From: Prevotella sp. CAG:1320
GTDB taxonomy: Bacteria > Bacteroidota > Bacteroidia > Bacteroidales > Bacteroidaceae
Length of the DNA: 64,000 bases
Reading direction: 5' to 3'
Assembly: GCA_000435635.1 (NCBI GenBank)
Contig: FR882151.1
Location: 20,687 to 84,686 of the forward strand
In this document: piece after piece, positions 27,411-36,500 of the stretch
Layout of the letters: each line of letters starts with the position of its first letter
Position numbering within the stretch: position 1 is the stretch's first letter
Position numbers and translations under genes: made by a program
Notes under the pieces: model-generated
What the model saw: only the letters and a program-made list of their open reading frames with translations
Database searches by the model: none
What the model was told of the DNA's origin: nothing

Positions 27411-27983
27411 CTAGTCATCAAGGAAATCTTTTACCAAGCGATAAACTTCTTGCTCCGCGGTCTCCAAGTCATCATTTACAACAACCTTGTCAAATCGCGG
27501 GGCAAATGAAAGCTCATAGTCGGCTTTGGCCAATCTTTGCTCTATCACCTCGGGAGCGTCAGTAGCCCTGCCTTCTAACCGTTTGCGCAGTTCTTCCAAC
27601 GAGGGAGGTTGAATAAAGAGGCTCAAAGCCCGCTCTCCATAAAAACGCTTGATATTGAGCGCGCCTTTCACGTCCACGTCGAAGACCACCGTCTGGCCTG
27701 CCTCCAATTGGCGTTCCACTTGTGATTTCAGCGTGCCATAGAAACGGTCGGCATATACCTCCTCATATTCCAGGAACTCTCCCCGGGCTATCTTCTCGCG
27801 GAACTCCTCGGGGGAGATGAAGAAGTATTCCACGCCATCACGCTCCGTACCGCGAGGCGCACGACTCGTGCAACTCACCGAGAAGGCCAAGCGCAACTCT
27901 GGATGTTCACGCATAAGCCAATTCACTATCGTACTTTTCCCCGACCCCGAAGGGGCACTGAATACCAAGAGTTTGTTCGCCAT
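27411..27983 (-). CDS. gmk: Guanylate kinase
   Basis: 190 residues. P-loop SAPSGSGKSTIV at about 9-20, followed by the GMP-binding TSRAPRGTERDGVEYFF and EYEEVYADRFYGT segments. Phosphorylates GMP to GDP. Its start lies 1 base after the yicC stop; the yicC-gmk-nadD order is common in Bacteroidetes. Confidence 0.97.
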   Translation of the reverse strand: MANKLLVFSAPSGSGKSTIVNWLMREHPELRLAFSVSCTSRAPRGTERDGVEYFFISPEEFREKIARGEFLEYEEVYADRFYGTLKSQVERQLEAGQTVVFDVDVKGALNIKRFYGERALSLFIQPPSLEELRKRLEGRATDAPEVIEQRLAKADYELSFAPRFDKVVVNDDLETAEQEVYRLVKDFLDD

Positions 27984-27984
27984 C

Positions 27985-28863
27985 TTACAATACGTTGAGT
28001 ACTTGCTCCTTGATTTGCTCCAATTCGTCTTTCATCTTGACCACGATGTTCTGCATCTCGGCCTGGTTGCTCTTCGAACCCGTGGTGTTAATCTCACGCC
28101 CCATCTCTTGCGCTATAAAGCCAAGTTTCTTGCCTACACCACGTCCCGTTTCCTCCATGGTCTCACGGAAATATTTCAGGTGGTTGGCAAGACGTTGCTT
28201 TTCTTCGCTGATATCAAGCTTCTCTATATAATAAATAAGCTCTTGCTCCAAACGGCTCTTGTCATAATCCACCTCAGGTATCTTTTCCAAACTCTTTACG
28301 ATATTCGAGCGAATCTTTTCCACCCGAGATTTCTCTAAAGGCTCAAGACTGACGAGTAAACGCTCTATGTTGTCTAATTTCTCATGGAATTTCTTGGCTA
28401 ACGCCACACCTTCCTGCTTGCGGAAAGCTATCAAATTATCCAGTGCCTCCTGGATGGCCTGCGCCACCACATTCCATTCCTCCTCCGCCAGCTCTTCCAC
28501 ATCTGCCTTAGCCAATACATCTGGCATACGCAACAAAGAAGCATACCAATCTGTCGGCTCAGGAATACCTGTCTTCTGGGAAATCGCCTTCAATTGCCTG
28601 TAATAGTTGTCCACCAACGCCTCGTTGATTGGGGTTGCACTCACAGCCTCATCTTTCTCTATCCAAATGGAAAAATCTATTTTACCTCGTTCCAGCCTTT
28701 GGGAAAGGGTCTTGCGGATGTCCATTTCTTTCTCTCTGTATAAAGGGGCAATCCTAGTGGAGAGATCCAAAGACTTACCGTTCAGCGATCTCACTTCAAC
28801 ATTTATCTTCTTCTCGTTATAAGTGAGCACTGCCTTTCCGAAGCCGGTCATTGACTGTATCAT
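27985..28863 (-). CDS. yicC: YicC-family endoribonuclease-like protein
   Basis: 292 residues from the ATG at 28863, chosen because MIQSMTGFGKAVL is the conserved family start; nine further upstream codons are open but lack resemblance. The C-terminal DUF1732 block reads SRLEQELIYYIEKLDISEEKQRL, with GKKLGFIAQEMGREINTTGSKS and the terminal KDELEQIKEQVLNVL. E. coli YicC is an endoribonuclease. First gene of the nine-gene leftward operon, divergent from tsaB. Confidence 0.92.
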   Translation of the reverse strand: MIQSMTGFGKAVLTYNEKKINVEVRSLNGKSLDLSTRIAPLYREKEMDIRKTLSQRLERGKIDFSIWIEKDEAVSATPINEALVDNYYRQLKAISQKTGIPEPTDWYASLLRMPDVLAKADVEELAEEEWNVVAQAIQEALDNLIAFRKQEGVALAKKFHEKLDNIERLLVSLEPLEKSRVEKIRSNIVKSLEKIPEVDYDKSRLEQELIYYIEKLDISEEKQRLANHLKYFRETMEETGRGVGKKLGFIAQEMGREINTTGSKSNQAEMQNIVVKMKDELEQIKEQVLNVL

Positions 28864-28917
28864 AGTTTCTTTCGCGTTAAATTTCTGCAAAAGTACAAAA
28901 AAATACGGGAAAATAAG

Positions 28918-28925
28918 TAACTTTG
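28918..28925 (+). promoter_or_regulatory. -7 promoter element TAACTTTG of the tsaB operon
   Basis: Perfect TAnnTTTG match, 29 bases before the tsaB ATG in the 91-base divergent gap with yicC. Confidence 0.55.
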
Positions 28926-28954
28926 CACTTTATTTAATTAGTTATTTGTTTTTT

Positions 28955-29644
28955 ATGGCGATTGTCAATATAGAAACAAGCACACAAATATGTTCGGTAG
29001 CGGTGAGCCACCATGGGACGTGCGTCTTCAACAAGGAAGACCATAGCGGACCAAACCACGCTGTCAGCCTGGGTACATTCATTGACGAGGCTTTGGCTTT
29101 TTTGGACAACAACGACTTGAGGCTTGACGCGGTAGCGGTAAGTTGCGGTCCTGGTTCCTACACGGGGCTGCGCATTGGCGTAAGCATGGCAAAAGGCATT
29201 TGCTATGGCCGTTCCGTAAAACTGATTGGCATCCCTACGCTAGAAATATTAGCAGTGCCGGTTCTGTTGAGCGACATGGAAATGGAAGACAACGCATTGA
29301 TAGTGCCCATGCTCGACGCACGCAGAATGGAAGTCTATGCCCAAGTGCTGGACAGGGGACTGCGAGAAATAAGGCCTATCCAAGCAGATGTCGTGGACGA
29401 GCATACCTATCAGGAATACCTGGAGCAAGGCCCTGTCTACTTCTTCGGCAATGGCGCGGAGAAATGCATGGAAACCATACAACATCCCAATGCCCATTTC
29501 ATCAAAGGCATAAAACCATTGGCCAAAAACATGTTCCCCTTGGCAGAAAAGAGACTGGCGCAAGGTAAATTTGAGGATGTGGCCTACTTCGTGCCTTTCT
29601 ACCTGAAAGATTTCATCGCCAAGACACCAAGAAAATTATTATAA
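28955..29644 (+). CDS. tsaB: tRNA threonylcarbamoyladenosine biosynthesis protein TsaB
   Basis: 229 residues from the ATG at 28955, placed by the promoter element at 28918. MAIVNIETSTQICSVAV opens the ASKHA fold and the segment AVSCGPGSYTGLRIGVSMAKG is the family signature. TsaB partners TsaD and TsaE to make t6A37 in ANN-decoding tRNAs. First gene of a seven-gene rightward operon; the next gene follows 8 bases later. Confidence 0.95.
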   Translation: MAIVNIETSTQICSVAVSHHGTCVFNKEDHSGPNHAVSLGTFIDEALAFLDNNDLRLDAVAVSCGPGSYTGLRIGVSMAKGICYGRSVKLIGIPTLEILAVPVLLSDMEMEDNALIVPMLDARRMEVYAQVLDRGLREIRPIQADVVDEHTYQEYLEQGPVYFFGNGAEKCMETIQHPNAHFIKGIKPLAKNMFPLAEKRLAQGKFEDVAYFVPFYLKDFIAKTPRKLL

Positions 29645-29652
29645 CACGAAAC

Positions 29653-30249
29653 ATGAATATAGAAGGACTGGATTACAATACGCTACGCGACCGGTTGATA
29701 TTACCAGAATATGGACGGGAAGTGCAAAAGATGGTAGAATACGCCATCACCATTCCTGACAGGGAAGAACGACTGAAGTGCGCAAAGTCCATTATTTCCA
29801 TTATGGACAGAATGTCTCCAGAAGGAAAGAACACAGAAGACCATGAGCGCAAGCTATGGGATCACCTGGCCATCATGAGCAACTTCCAGCTGGACATAGA
29901 CTACCCTTATGACGTGAGTGAAGCCACCAGCATGGCAAAGAAGCCCAGCCCCATCCCCTACCCTATGTGCAAAATACCCGTGCGCCATTATGGGGTCTTG
30001 GTGTTTGAGCTTTTCGAGAAGCTGAAGTCCATGTCTCCTGGCGAGGAGCGCGATGAACTGGCAAAGATTACCGCCAACCAAATGAAACGCGACCTATACA
30101 TGTGGAGCCACGGGGCAGCCGATGACGAAAAGGTAGCCTCCGACTTGGCTCGTTTCACAGACGGGAAAATACAGCTAGACTTGGAAACTTTCAAGTTTGA
30201 CAAGATAGTGGAAACCGAGACAGCCTCCAAGAACAAGAAGAAAAAATAA
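29653..30249 (+). CDS. DUF4290 protein
   Basis: 198 residues, no signal peptide or membrane span. MNIEGLDYNTLRDRLILPEYGREVQKMVEYAI and the block SNFQLDIDYPYDVSE are typical of DUF4290, a family confined to Bacteroidetes and almost always next to murA, as here (4-base gap). The C-terminus is lysine-rich (SKNKKKK). Predicted mostly helical. Function unknown; the neighbourhood suggests a housekeeping or cell-wall role. Confidence 0.88.
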   Translation: MNIEGLDYNTLRDRLILPEYGREVQKMVEYAITIPDREERLKCAKSIISIMDRMSPEGKNTEDHERKLWDHLAIMSNFQLDIDYPYDVSEATSMAKKPSPIPYPMCKIPVRHYGVLVFELFEKLKSMSPGEERDELAKITANQMKRDLYMWSHGAADDEKVASDLARFTDGKIQLDLETFKFDKIVETETASKNKKKK

Positions 30250-30253
30250 GCCT

Positions 30254-31564
30254 ATGGAGTCATTCATCATAGAGGGTGGGCATCCTTTATCGGGAACCAT
30301 CCACCCCCAAGGCGCGAAAAACGAGGCACTGGAAGTAATATGCGCCGCCATATTGACCAGTGAGCCTGTGCGCATCAAAAACGTGCCTGACATCCTGGAC
30401 GTGAACAACCTCATCAAGCTATTGCAGGATATTGGAGTGAAAGTGACCCGCAATGGCAGGCATGACTACACTTTTCAAAGTGATGAATTGGACTTAACCT
30501 ACCTGGACAGCATAGATTTCGTGCGCAAGTGTGCCTCATTAAGGGGCAGCGTACTGATGTTTGGTCCATTGTTGGGGCGCTTTGGCAGGGCTACCATCTC
30601 CAAACCTGGAGGCGACAAGATTGGGCGTCGCAGGCTTGACACCCATTTTTTGGGTTTCAAGTATCTTGGCGCGAACTTCGTACATGATAGTACCCGTGAT
30701 GTTTACCAGATAGAAGGTCATCATTTGAAAGGATGCTACATGTTACTGGACGAAGCCTCCATTACCGGAACGGCCAATATCATTATGGCAGCGGTATTGA
30801 CCGAAGGCACCACCACCATCTATAACGCCGCGTGCGAGCCCTATATCCAACAACTCTGCCATTTGCTCAACGCTATGGGCGCACGTATCAGCGGCATAGG
30901 CAGCAACTTGTTGACCATCGTAGGGGTAAAACAATTACATGGCGCGACCCACACCATATTGCCCGACATGATAGAGGTAGGGTCTTTCATTGGCATGGCC
31001 GCCATGTGCGGGCAAGGAATCAGAGTGAAAGACGTTTCCGTGCGCAACCTGGGAATCATTCCCGACTCATTCCGCCGATTGGGCGTGCAGATAGAAGTGG
31101 AAGGAGACGACCTCTTCATTCCAGCGCAAGACCATTATGAAATAGCCTCATTCATAGACGGCACCATCATGACATTGTCTGACGCGCCATGGCCTGGGCT
31201 TACGCCAGACTTGCTTTCTGTCCTGCTGGTAGTGGCCACACAGGCGAGAGGCAGCGTACTCTTCCACCAAAAGATGTTCGAGAGTCGCCTCTTTTTCGTG
31301 GACAAACTGATAGACATGGGGGCGCAAATCATCCTCTGTGACCCCCATCGTGCAGTGGTAGTGGGGCATGACCACCAAAAGAAACTGAGGGCGGGCAGGA
31401 TGACCAGTCCCGATATCCGTGCGGGTATCGCGCTGCTAATAGCGGCCATGAGCGCAGACGGCACCAGCCGCATCGCCAACATCGCCCAAATAGACCGAGG
31501 ATACGAAGACATAGAGAACCGGCTCAACCAATTAGGAGCCAAGATTGTTCGTGTAGATGATTAA
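30254..31564 (+). CDS. murA: UDP-N-acetylglucosamine 1-carboxyvinyltransferase
   Basis: 436 residues, the family's usual length. N-terminal GGHPLSGTIHPQGAKNEAL, substrate-binding CASLRGSVLMFGPLLGRFG, and TEGTTTIYNAACEPYIQ identify MurA, which adds enolpyruvate to UDP-GlcNAc as the first committed peptidoglycan step. The active-site loop reads SKPGGDKIGRRRLD: Asp121 replaces the usual Cys (Cys115 in E. coli). Cys-to-Asp MurA enzymes are active but not alkylated by fosfomycin. Its end overlaps rimM by 8 bases. Confidence 0.97.
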   Translation: MESFIIEGGHPLSGTIHPQGAKNEALEVICAAILTSEPVRIKNVPDILDVNNLIKLLQDIGVKVTRNGRHDYTFQSDELDLTYLDSIDFVRKCASLRGSVLMFGPLLGRFGRATISKPGGDKIGRRRLDTHFLGFKYLGANFVHDSTRDVYQIEGHHLKGCYMLLDEASITGTANIIMAAVLTEGTTTIYNAACEPYIQQLCHLLNAMGARISGIGSNLLTIVGVKQLHGATHTILPDMIEVGSFIGMAAMCGQGIRVKDVSVRNLGIIPDSFRRLGVQIEVEGDDLFIPAQDHYEIASFIDGTIMTLSDAPWPGLTPDLLSVLLVVATQARGSVLFHQKMFESRLFFVDKLIDMGAQIILCDPHRAVVVGHDHQKKLRAGRMTSPDIRAGIALLIAAMSADGTSRIANIAQIDRGYEDIENRLNQLGAKIVRVDD

Positions 31565-32078
31565 GCCAGAGGACGTATACAAAATAGGGAAACTCGGGAA
31601 ACCACACGGGGTAAAAGGTGAAATATCATTTATGTTTGACGATGACGTGTTCGACGCCACCGACTGCGACTATCTCGTGCTGGACATGGAAGGCATCTTG
31701 GTGCCTTTCTTCCTGGAGGAATACCGCTTCAAGAGCAATGAGACCGCACTGGTGAAATTTGAGGGCATCGACAGCCAGGAGCGGGCCAGGGAGTTAACTG
31801 GTCACAAGGTGTACTTCCCCCGACATCTGGCGGAAGAACAGGAGTCGGCCTCGTGGGCGGAAATCATAGGCTATCGGCTAATCGACGACAAAGACGGGAA
31901 GCCAGTTGGCACCATCCGCTCGGTGGATGACGCTACGGTAAACATTCTTTTTGAAGTGGAAACACCCGATAACCACATACTATTAGTACCCGCCCCAGAA
32001 GAACTGATTACGGCGATAAACAAGCAAAAACGGGAAATCACGATAGCTGTTCCCGATGGACTATTGAATTTGAACTGA
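31557..32078 (+). CDS. rimM: 16S rRNA processing protein RimM
   Basis: 173 residues. N-terminal YKIGKLGKPHGVKGEISFMF is the RimM signature; a PRC-barrel domain follows (WAEIIGYRLIDDKDGKPVGTIRSVDD, about 100-170). Assists 30S head maturation by binding S19. Overlaps the 3' end of murA and is followed by dxr after 3 bases. Confidence 0.95.
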   Translation: MIKPEDVYKIGKLGKPHGVKGEISFMFDDDVFDATDCDYLVLDMEGILVPFFLEEYRFKSNETALVKFEGIDSQERARELTGHKVYFPRHLAEEQESASWAEIIGYRLIDDKDGKPVGTIRSVDDATVNILFEVETPDNHILLVPAPEELITAINKQKREITIAVPDGLLNLN

Positions 32079-32081
32079 AAT

Positions 32082-33242
32082 ATGAAACAGCAAATATGCA
32101 TACTCGGCTCCACTGGCAGCATCGGCACGCAAGCACTCGATGTCATCAGGCAGCACGCTGACCGCTATGAAGTATACTGCCTCACCGCCAACAACAGCGT
32201 GGAGAAGCTGGCCGGGCAAGCCAGGGAATTCCATCCCGCGGCAGTGGTCATCGCCAACGAAGCCCACTACGACAAGCTGAAAGACTTGTTGACAGACTTG
32301 CCCGACATCAAGGTGTACGCGGGGGAGAAAGCCCTGGAGGAAATCGTGGAGGCAGAACCCATAGATATGGTATTGGCCTCGATGGTGGGCTTCGCGGGCC
32401 TGCCCTCCACCATCAAGGCTATCAAGGCCGGCAAGAAGATATGCCTGGCCAATAAAGAAACGCTGGTCGTGGCAGGAGAGCTGATACTCCAACTGGCGCA
32501 AGAGCACCACGCTCCCATCCTGCCCGTGGACAGCGAGCACTCAGCCATCTTCCAGTGCCTAGTGGGCGAGGAGCGAAACGAGATAGACAAAATATTGCTC
32601 ACCTGCTCGGGAGGACCCTTTCGCAAGTATTCCCAAGAACAATTACTCACCGTAACGGCCGCTGACGCATTGCGCCATCCCACGTGGAACATGGGGGCGA
32701 AAATCACCATCGACTCCGCCACGCTGATGAACAAGGGCTTCGAGGTGATGGAGGCCAAGTGGCTCTTCGGCGTGCCCGCCGAGAAGATAGAGGTACTCAT
32801 CCATCCGCAGAGCATCATCCACAGTGCCGTGCAATACGTGGATGGCGCAGTAAAGGCGCAACTGGGCGTGCCCGACATGCGCTTACCTATCCAATACGCG
32901 TTCTCTTTCCCTGAGCGGCTGAGCCTGCAAGGCGAGCGGTTGAACCTGTATGAACATCCGCTGGAGTTCTTCCGCCCCGACCTGGAGAAGTTCAGGTGCC
33001 TGGCCCTGGCCTATGAAGCCATCAAGCGGGGAGGAAACATGCCCTGCATACTCAACGCCGCCAACGAAGTGGTAAACGAGGGCTTCCGCAAGGGAGCCTG
33101 CACGTTCCCGCGGATGGCGGACATCATAGAGCGCACCATGGCGTGCGCCACCTATGACGCCCTGCCCGACTACGAGGTATACCTAAACACTGACGCGGAG
33201 GCAAGGCGCAAGGCCAAAGAAATCATGAACCAAGCAAAATAG
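32082..33242 (+). CDS. dxr: 1-deoxy-D-xylulose 5-phosphate reductoisomerase
   Basis: 386 residues. NADPH-binding LGSTGSIGTQALDVIRQH at about 6-23, the metal and substrate motif PVDSEHSAIFQCL near 148, LTCSGGPFRKYS and GAKITIDSATLMNKGFEVMEAKWLF near 205-230. Converts DXP to MEP in isoprenoid synthesis, feeding uppS elsewhere in this window. Followed by rseP after 8 bases. Confidence 0.97.
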   Translation: MKQQICILGSTGSIGTQALDVIRQHADRYEVYCLTANNSVEKLAGQAREFHPAAVVIANEAHYDKLKDLLTDLPDIKVYAGEKALEEIVEAEPIDMVLASMVGFAGLPSTIKAIKAGKKICLANKETLVVAGELILQLAQEHHAPILPVDSEHSAIFQCLVGEERNEIDKILLTCSGGPFRKYSQEQLLTVTAADALRHPTWNMGAKITIDSATLMNKGFEVMEAKWLFGVPAEKIEVLIHPQSIIHSAVQYVDGAVKAQLGVPDMRLPIQYAFSFPERLSLQGERLNLYEHPLEFFRPDLEKFRCLALAYEAIKRGGNMPCILNAANEVVNEGFRKGACTFPRMADIIERTMACATYDALPDYEVYLNTDAEARRKAKEIMNQAK

Positions 33243-33250
33243 AGTAAGAC

Positions 33251-34642
33251 ATGGAAATATTCCTGATTAGGGCATTGCAATTCATATTGGCAATATCCCT
33301 GCTGGTGCTCCTCCACGAGGGAGGCCACTTCTTCTTCTCCAAGCTCTTCGGCGTGCGTGTCGAGAAGTTCTTCATCTTCTTCGACCCATCCATAGGGAAG
33401 TGGAACGGCAGCCTGTTCCGCTTCAAGCCACGCAAGAGCGACACCACCTATGGTATTGGATGGCTGCCGCTGGGCGGATACTGCAAGATATCGGGCATGG
33501 TGGACGAGAGCCTGGACATGGAACAGATGAAGAAGCCGGCGCAGCCGTGGGAGTTCCGCAGCAAGCCCGCCTGGCAACGGCTGCTCATCATGGTGGGTGG
33601 CGTGCTGATGAACTTCATCGTGGCGTTTCTCATCTACGCCATGATACTCTTCTATTGGGGAGACAGCTATATCGCCACCAAAGACATGACGCTGGGCATG
33701 AAGTTCAACGCCGACGCGAAGGCACTGGGCTTCCAAGACCACGACATACTGCTGGGCACCGACCTCGGCGCGTTCAAGGACTATAGCGCCGACATGTTCA
33801 GAGACCTGGCCGAGGCCAAGCGGGTGGACGTGCTGAGGAACGGCAAGCAGGTAAGCATAGCCCTGCCAGGCGACCTGAACCTGCTGGACATGCTGAAGGC
33901 GGAGCCCCGGTTCGTGGAACCGTTCTATCCCTTGGAAGTGGATAGCGTATTAGAGAAGACGCCCGCCGCCACCATAGGACTGAAGAAGGGAGACCAGATA
34001 CTCTCCATCAACGGCAAGGCGGTGGACTCCTTCAACGAGTTCAGCAATGAGCTGGGACGGCTGGAGGACATCATGAGCACCTCCTCCACCAGGGCGGACA
34101 GCCTGAAGACCAGAGCCGTGACGCTGACCGTGAAGCGGGCGGGAACGGCCAAGACCGACACGCTGCAGACCACGCTGACCCCGGAACTGAAGCTGGGCTT
34201 CTCGCCCACGAACGTATTAGCCTCCTACAAGGTCACCCACCTGAGCTACAGCTTCTGGGAGAGCTTCCCCGCGGGCATACAGTATGGCTACAACGTGTTG
34301 GCGGGCTACGTAGGAGACCTGAAATACCTGTTCAGCTCCGACGGCGTGAAGAGCCTGGGCGGCTTCGGCGCCATCGGCAGCATGTTCCCCGCGCAGTGGG
34401 ACTGGTACATGTTCTGGAAGATGACGGCCTTCCTCAGCATCATCCTGGCCTTCATGAACATCTTGCCCATCCCCGCGCTGGACGGAGGCTACGTGCTCTT
34501 CCTGCTGCTGGAGATGATTACCCGCCGCAAGTTCAGCGACGAGTTCATGGAGAAGGCCGTCACCGTGGGCTTCTTCCTGCTGCTGGCCTTGATGGTGGTG
34601 GCCAACCTCAACGACGTGCTGCGCTGGATAGGCTTGATGTAA
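33251..34642 (+). CDS. rseP: Site-2 intramembrane metalloprotease RseP
   Basis: 463 residues. Zinc site HEGGH at 22-26 in the first span and the second motif NILPIPALDGGYVLF near 400-415. A PDZ-like region lies about 220-300 (GLKKGDQILSINGKAVDSF). Three to four spans. Cleaves membrane-anchored anti-sigma factors and signal-peptide remnants within the inner membrane. The dxr-rseP pairing is conserved in many bacteria. Confidence 0.95.
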   Translation: MEIFLIRALQFILAISLLVLLHEGGHFFFSKLFGVRVEKFFIFFDPSIGKWNGSLFRFKPRKSDTTYGIGWLPLGGYCKISGMVDESLDMEQMKKPAQPWEFRSKPAWQRLLIMVGGVLMNFIVAFLIYAMILFYWGDSYIATKDMTLGMKFNADAKALGFQDHDILLGTDLGAFKDYSADMFRDLAEAKRVDVLRNGKQVSIALPGDLNLLDMLKAEPRFVEPFYPLEVDSVLEKTPAATIGLKKGDQILSINGKAVDSFNEFSNELGRLEDIMSTSSTRADSLKTRAVTLTVKRAGTAKTDTLQTTLTPELKLGFSPTNVLASYKVTHLSYSFWESFPAGIQYGYNVLAGYVGDLKYLFSSDGVKSLGGFGAIGSMFPAQWDWYMFWKMTAFLSIILAFMNILPIPALDGGYVLFLLLEMITRRKFSDEFMEKAVTVGFFLLLALMVVANLNDVLRWIGLM

Positions 34643-34689
34643 GGACGGCGAGGGAGTCAACAAGAGACACATATTATATATAATGTATA

Positions 34690-34715
34690 GAGGCGGGGCT
34701 GGAAAGTCCCGCCTC
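34690..34715 (+). terminator. Strong GNRA-capped hairpin between rseP and the BASS transporter
   Basis: An 11-bp stem, GAGGCGGGGCT with AGTCCCGCCTC (one G-U pair), closed by loop GGAA. No T-tract follows, so it is more likely an RNA-stability or attenuating hairpin than a full terminator. It lies 16 bases before the next ATG at 34732. Confidence 0.5.
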
Positions 34716-34731
34716 ATAAGCGAAAGGTAAA

Positions 34732-35697
34732 ATGAAATCAAGGGTAATCAGATTTGTCAAGGACTGGACGCTCCCCATCTCCATCGGCCTGGGGTCGGCC
34801 ATCTACCTGGTGTTCTCCCACATCCGCTCGCTGGACGGGCTCACCTCGGGGCTGGAGCCATTCTGGGAGATGTGCCTGCCGTTTTGCACCTTCTGGGTGC
34901 TCTACGTCACGTTCTGCAAGGTGGACTTCCACAAGATGCGCCCCGCCAGGTGGCACTTCCTCGTGCTGCTGGCGCAGTTCCTGATAGTGGCCGCCATCGT
35001 GTCGCTCACCTATTTCCTGGAGCTGTCCGGCAATACGAGGCTGCTGATGGAGAGCCTGCTGGCCTGCGCCATCAGCCCCGTGGCCACGGCAGCTCCCGTG
35101 GTGACACAGAAGCTGGGCGGCAACCTGGAGGAGATGACCGCCTGCGCCTTCCTTTCCAACATCCTCTCGGCGGTGCTCATCCCCGTGAGCTTCACCCTGA
35201 TCAGCGACAACCAGGAGATCACCTTCCTGCAGGGCGTGGGCAAGATATCGGCCGACGTGGCCCTGGTGTTGCTGCTGCCCCTGGCCTGCGCCTACGTGAC
35301 GAAGCACTACCTGCATGGACTCCACCGCCGCGTGGTGGGCGTGAGAGACCTGGCCTACTACCTGTGGTGCGTCAACCTGGTGCTCGTGTCGGGCATCACG
35401 GTGAGGAACATCGCCAACGCACCCACCTCGGGTCCCTTCCTGCTGCTCATCGCCGCGGCCGTGATGATGGCCTGCGCGCTGCTCTTCTGGCTGGGAAGGA
35501 CGCTGGGCAAGCCGTTCAATGCGTCGGTGAACGGCGGGCAGGCACTGATGCAGAAGAACACGGCCTTCGCCATCTGGGTGGCCAACACCTATCTGAATCC
35601 GCTCTCAGCCGTAGGCCCAGGCTGCTACATCCTATGGCAGAACATCGTGAACAGCGTGGAGATATGGGCGCACGGCAGGCAGGCCAACCGCTCTTGA
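34732..35697 (+). CDS. BASS-family (bile acid:sodium symporter-like) membrane transporter
   Basis: 321 residues, nine to ten membrane spans. The segments ESLLACAISPVATAAPVVTQKLGG and GQALMQKNTAFAIWVANTYLNP correspond to the two crossed-helix motifs of the BASS/SBF fold. Substrate unknown; bacterial members carry bile acids, pantoate or other organic anions. It follows rseP by 89 bases with a hairpin between, and is strikingly rich in G+C at third positions compared with genes before 30 kb. Confidence 0.75.
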   Translation: MKSRVIRFVKDWTLPISIGLGSAIYLVFSHIRSLDGLTSGLEPFWEMCLPFCTFWVLYVTFCKVDFHKMRPARWHFLVLLAQFLIVAAIVSLTYFLELSGNTRLLMESLLACAISPVATAAPVVTQKLGGNLEEMTACAFLSNILSAVLIPVSFTLISDNQEITFLQGVGKISADVALVLLLPLACAYVTKHYLHGLHRRVVGVRDLAYYLWCVNLVLVSGITVRNIANAPTSGPFLLLIAAAVMMACALLFWLGRTLGKPFNASVNGGQALMQKNTAFAIWVANTYLNPLSAVGPGCYILWQNIVNSVEIWAHGRQANRS

Positions 35698-35706
35698 CTC
35701 CCGCGA

Positions 35707-36141
35707 CTACCGATGCCCTCGCTCCTTGAGGGCGCATTTGCCGCAGATCCCCTTCACTACATAGCTCACGGCCCGCCGCTGATATTCCCCGGGCAGGGGG
35801 ATGTCGGGGATGGCTATACCCTCCAGGCAGGTAAGCTCGTGGCACCGCTCACAATAGAAGTGAGGATGCAAGTCGTCGTCCTCGCTGGCGTGGCCGGCGC
35901 GGCACAGCTCGTAGCTCACCACGCCCTCGTTGCCCTCCACCACGTGCACCAGCCCGTGCTCCCTGAAGAGCGTCAGCACGCGGTAGACGCTCGACTTGTC
36001 CATGGTCAATATCCCGCGCTCCAGCTCCATGAGCGAGAGCGGCCTGCGCTCGCGGTCCAGCTCCCTGGCCACCAACAGCCGGTTGGCCGTGGGCTTCACG
36101 CCGTGGCGCGAGAGCAGGGTGATGATATCCGTCGCTTCCAT
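35707..36141 (-). CDS. Fur-family transcriptional regulator
   Basis: 144 residues from the ATG at 36141 (MEATDIITLLSRHG); 45 upstream codons are open but unlike the family. Winged helix about 5-80 (KSSVYRVLTLFREHGLVHVV), then a metal domain with HPHFYCERCHELTCLEG and the C-terminal GICGKCALKER, giving the structural Cys4 zinc site. Could be Fur, Zur or PerR; the sequence alone does not say which. Convergent with the transporter (9-base gap) and divergent from the DUF6080 genes, with palindrome array F in between. Confidence 0.9.
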   Translation of the reverse strand: MEATDIITLLSRHGVKPTANRLLVARELDRERRPLSLMELERGILTMDKSSVYRVLTLFREHGLVHVVEGNEGVVSYELCRAGHASEDDDLHPHFYCERCHELTCLEGIAIPDIPLPGEYQRRAVSYVVKGICGKCALKERGHR

Positions 36142-36295
36142 CTTCGTTGTCGTTGGTTCTCTGCCGCGAAGATAGACATTCTTTCCCACAAAGAGGTACC
36201 GGGACGGAAAAAACTCACCTTCCGCCCCAAGAATGGGTAAGGAGACCTGCGACCTAGGAACTGCAGAGGTGGGCATTCGTCCACGGCCAGGAGGA

Positions 36296-36383
36296 GAATC
36301 ATCTTAGTCTTTTCCAGGAATCATCTTACTCTATTCCCAGAATCATCTAAGACTATTCCTAGAATCATCTAAGATGATTCCCC
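36296..36383. repeat. Tandem palindrome array F (4 units, 22-bp period)
   Basis: Units begin at 36296, 36318, 36340 and 36362, all starting GAATCATCT. Unit 4, GAATCATCTAAGATGATTC, is a perfect 19-bp odd palindrome; units 1-3 keep the left arm and have degenerate right arms. The left 12 bases of unit 1 (GAATCATCTTAG) pair exactly with the right 12 of unit 4. The only array lying between two gene starts; the 19-bp size also matches a Fur box. Confidence 0.85.
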
Positions 36384-36469
36384 ACCTCCCTGGGACATAC
36401 CTCGCGGCAAGGCAGAGCGCTGATGACGAAAAAGCGGAAGATTTGTTTTGCGTTGTCTTCGAATTGTAG

Positions 36470-36477
36470 TAACTTTG
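36470..36477 (+). promoter_or_regulatory. Promoter of the DUF6080 operon
   Basis: TAACTTTG with TTTTG ending at 36450, 19 bases apart. It lies 24 bases before the ATG at 36501. Confidence 0.55.
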
Positions 36478-36500
36478 CCGCCATGTAAACATCCCCCAAG

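Larger units (their letters stand above)
36142..36500. other. Divergent intergenic region between fur-like gene and DUF6080 genes
   Basis: 359 bases. Holds palindrome array F (36296-36383) and, for the rightward gene, a well-spaced promoter: TTTTG ending at 36450 and TAACTTTG at 36470-36477. No gene is visible. Confidence 0.6.

Noticed and set aside
20895-28863. The nine-gene leftward set as a complete O-antigen cluster
   Set aside because: No polymerase, flippase or nucleotide-sugar genes are in it; it is a housekeeping start (yicC, gmk, nadD) joined to envelope-modifying genes.
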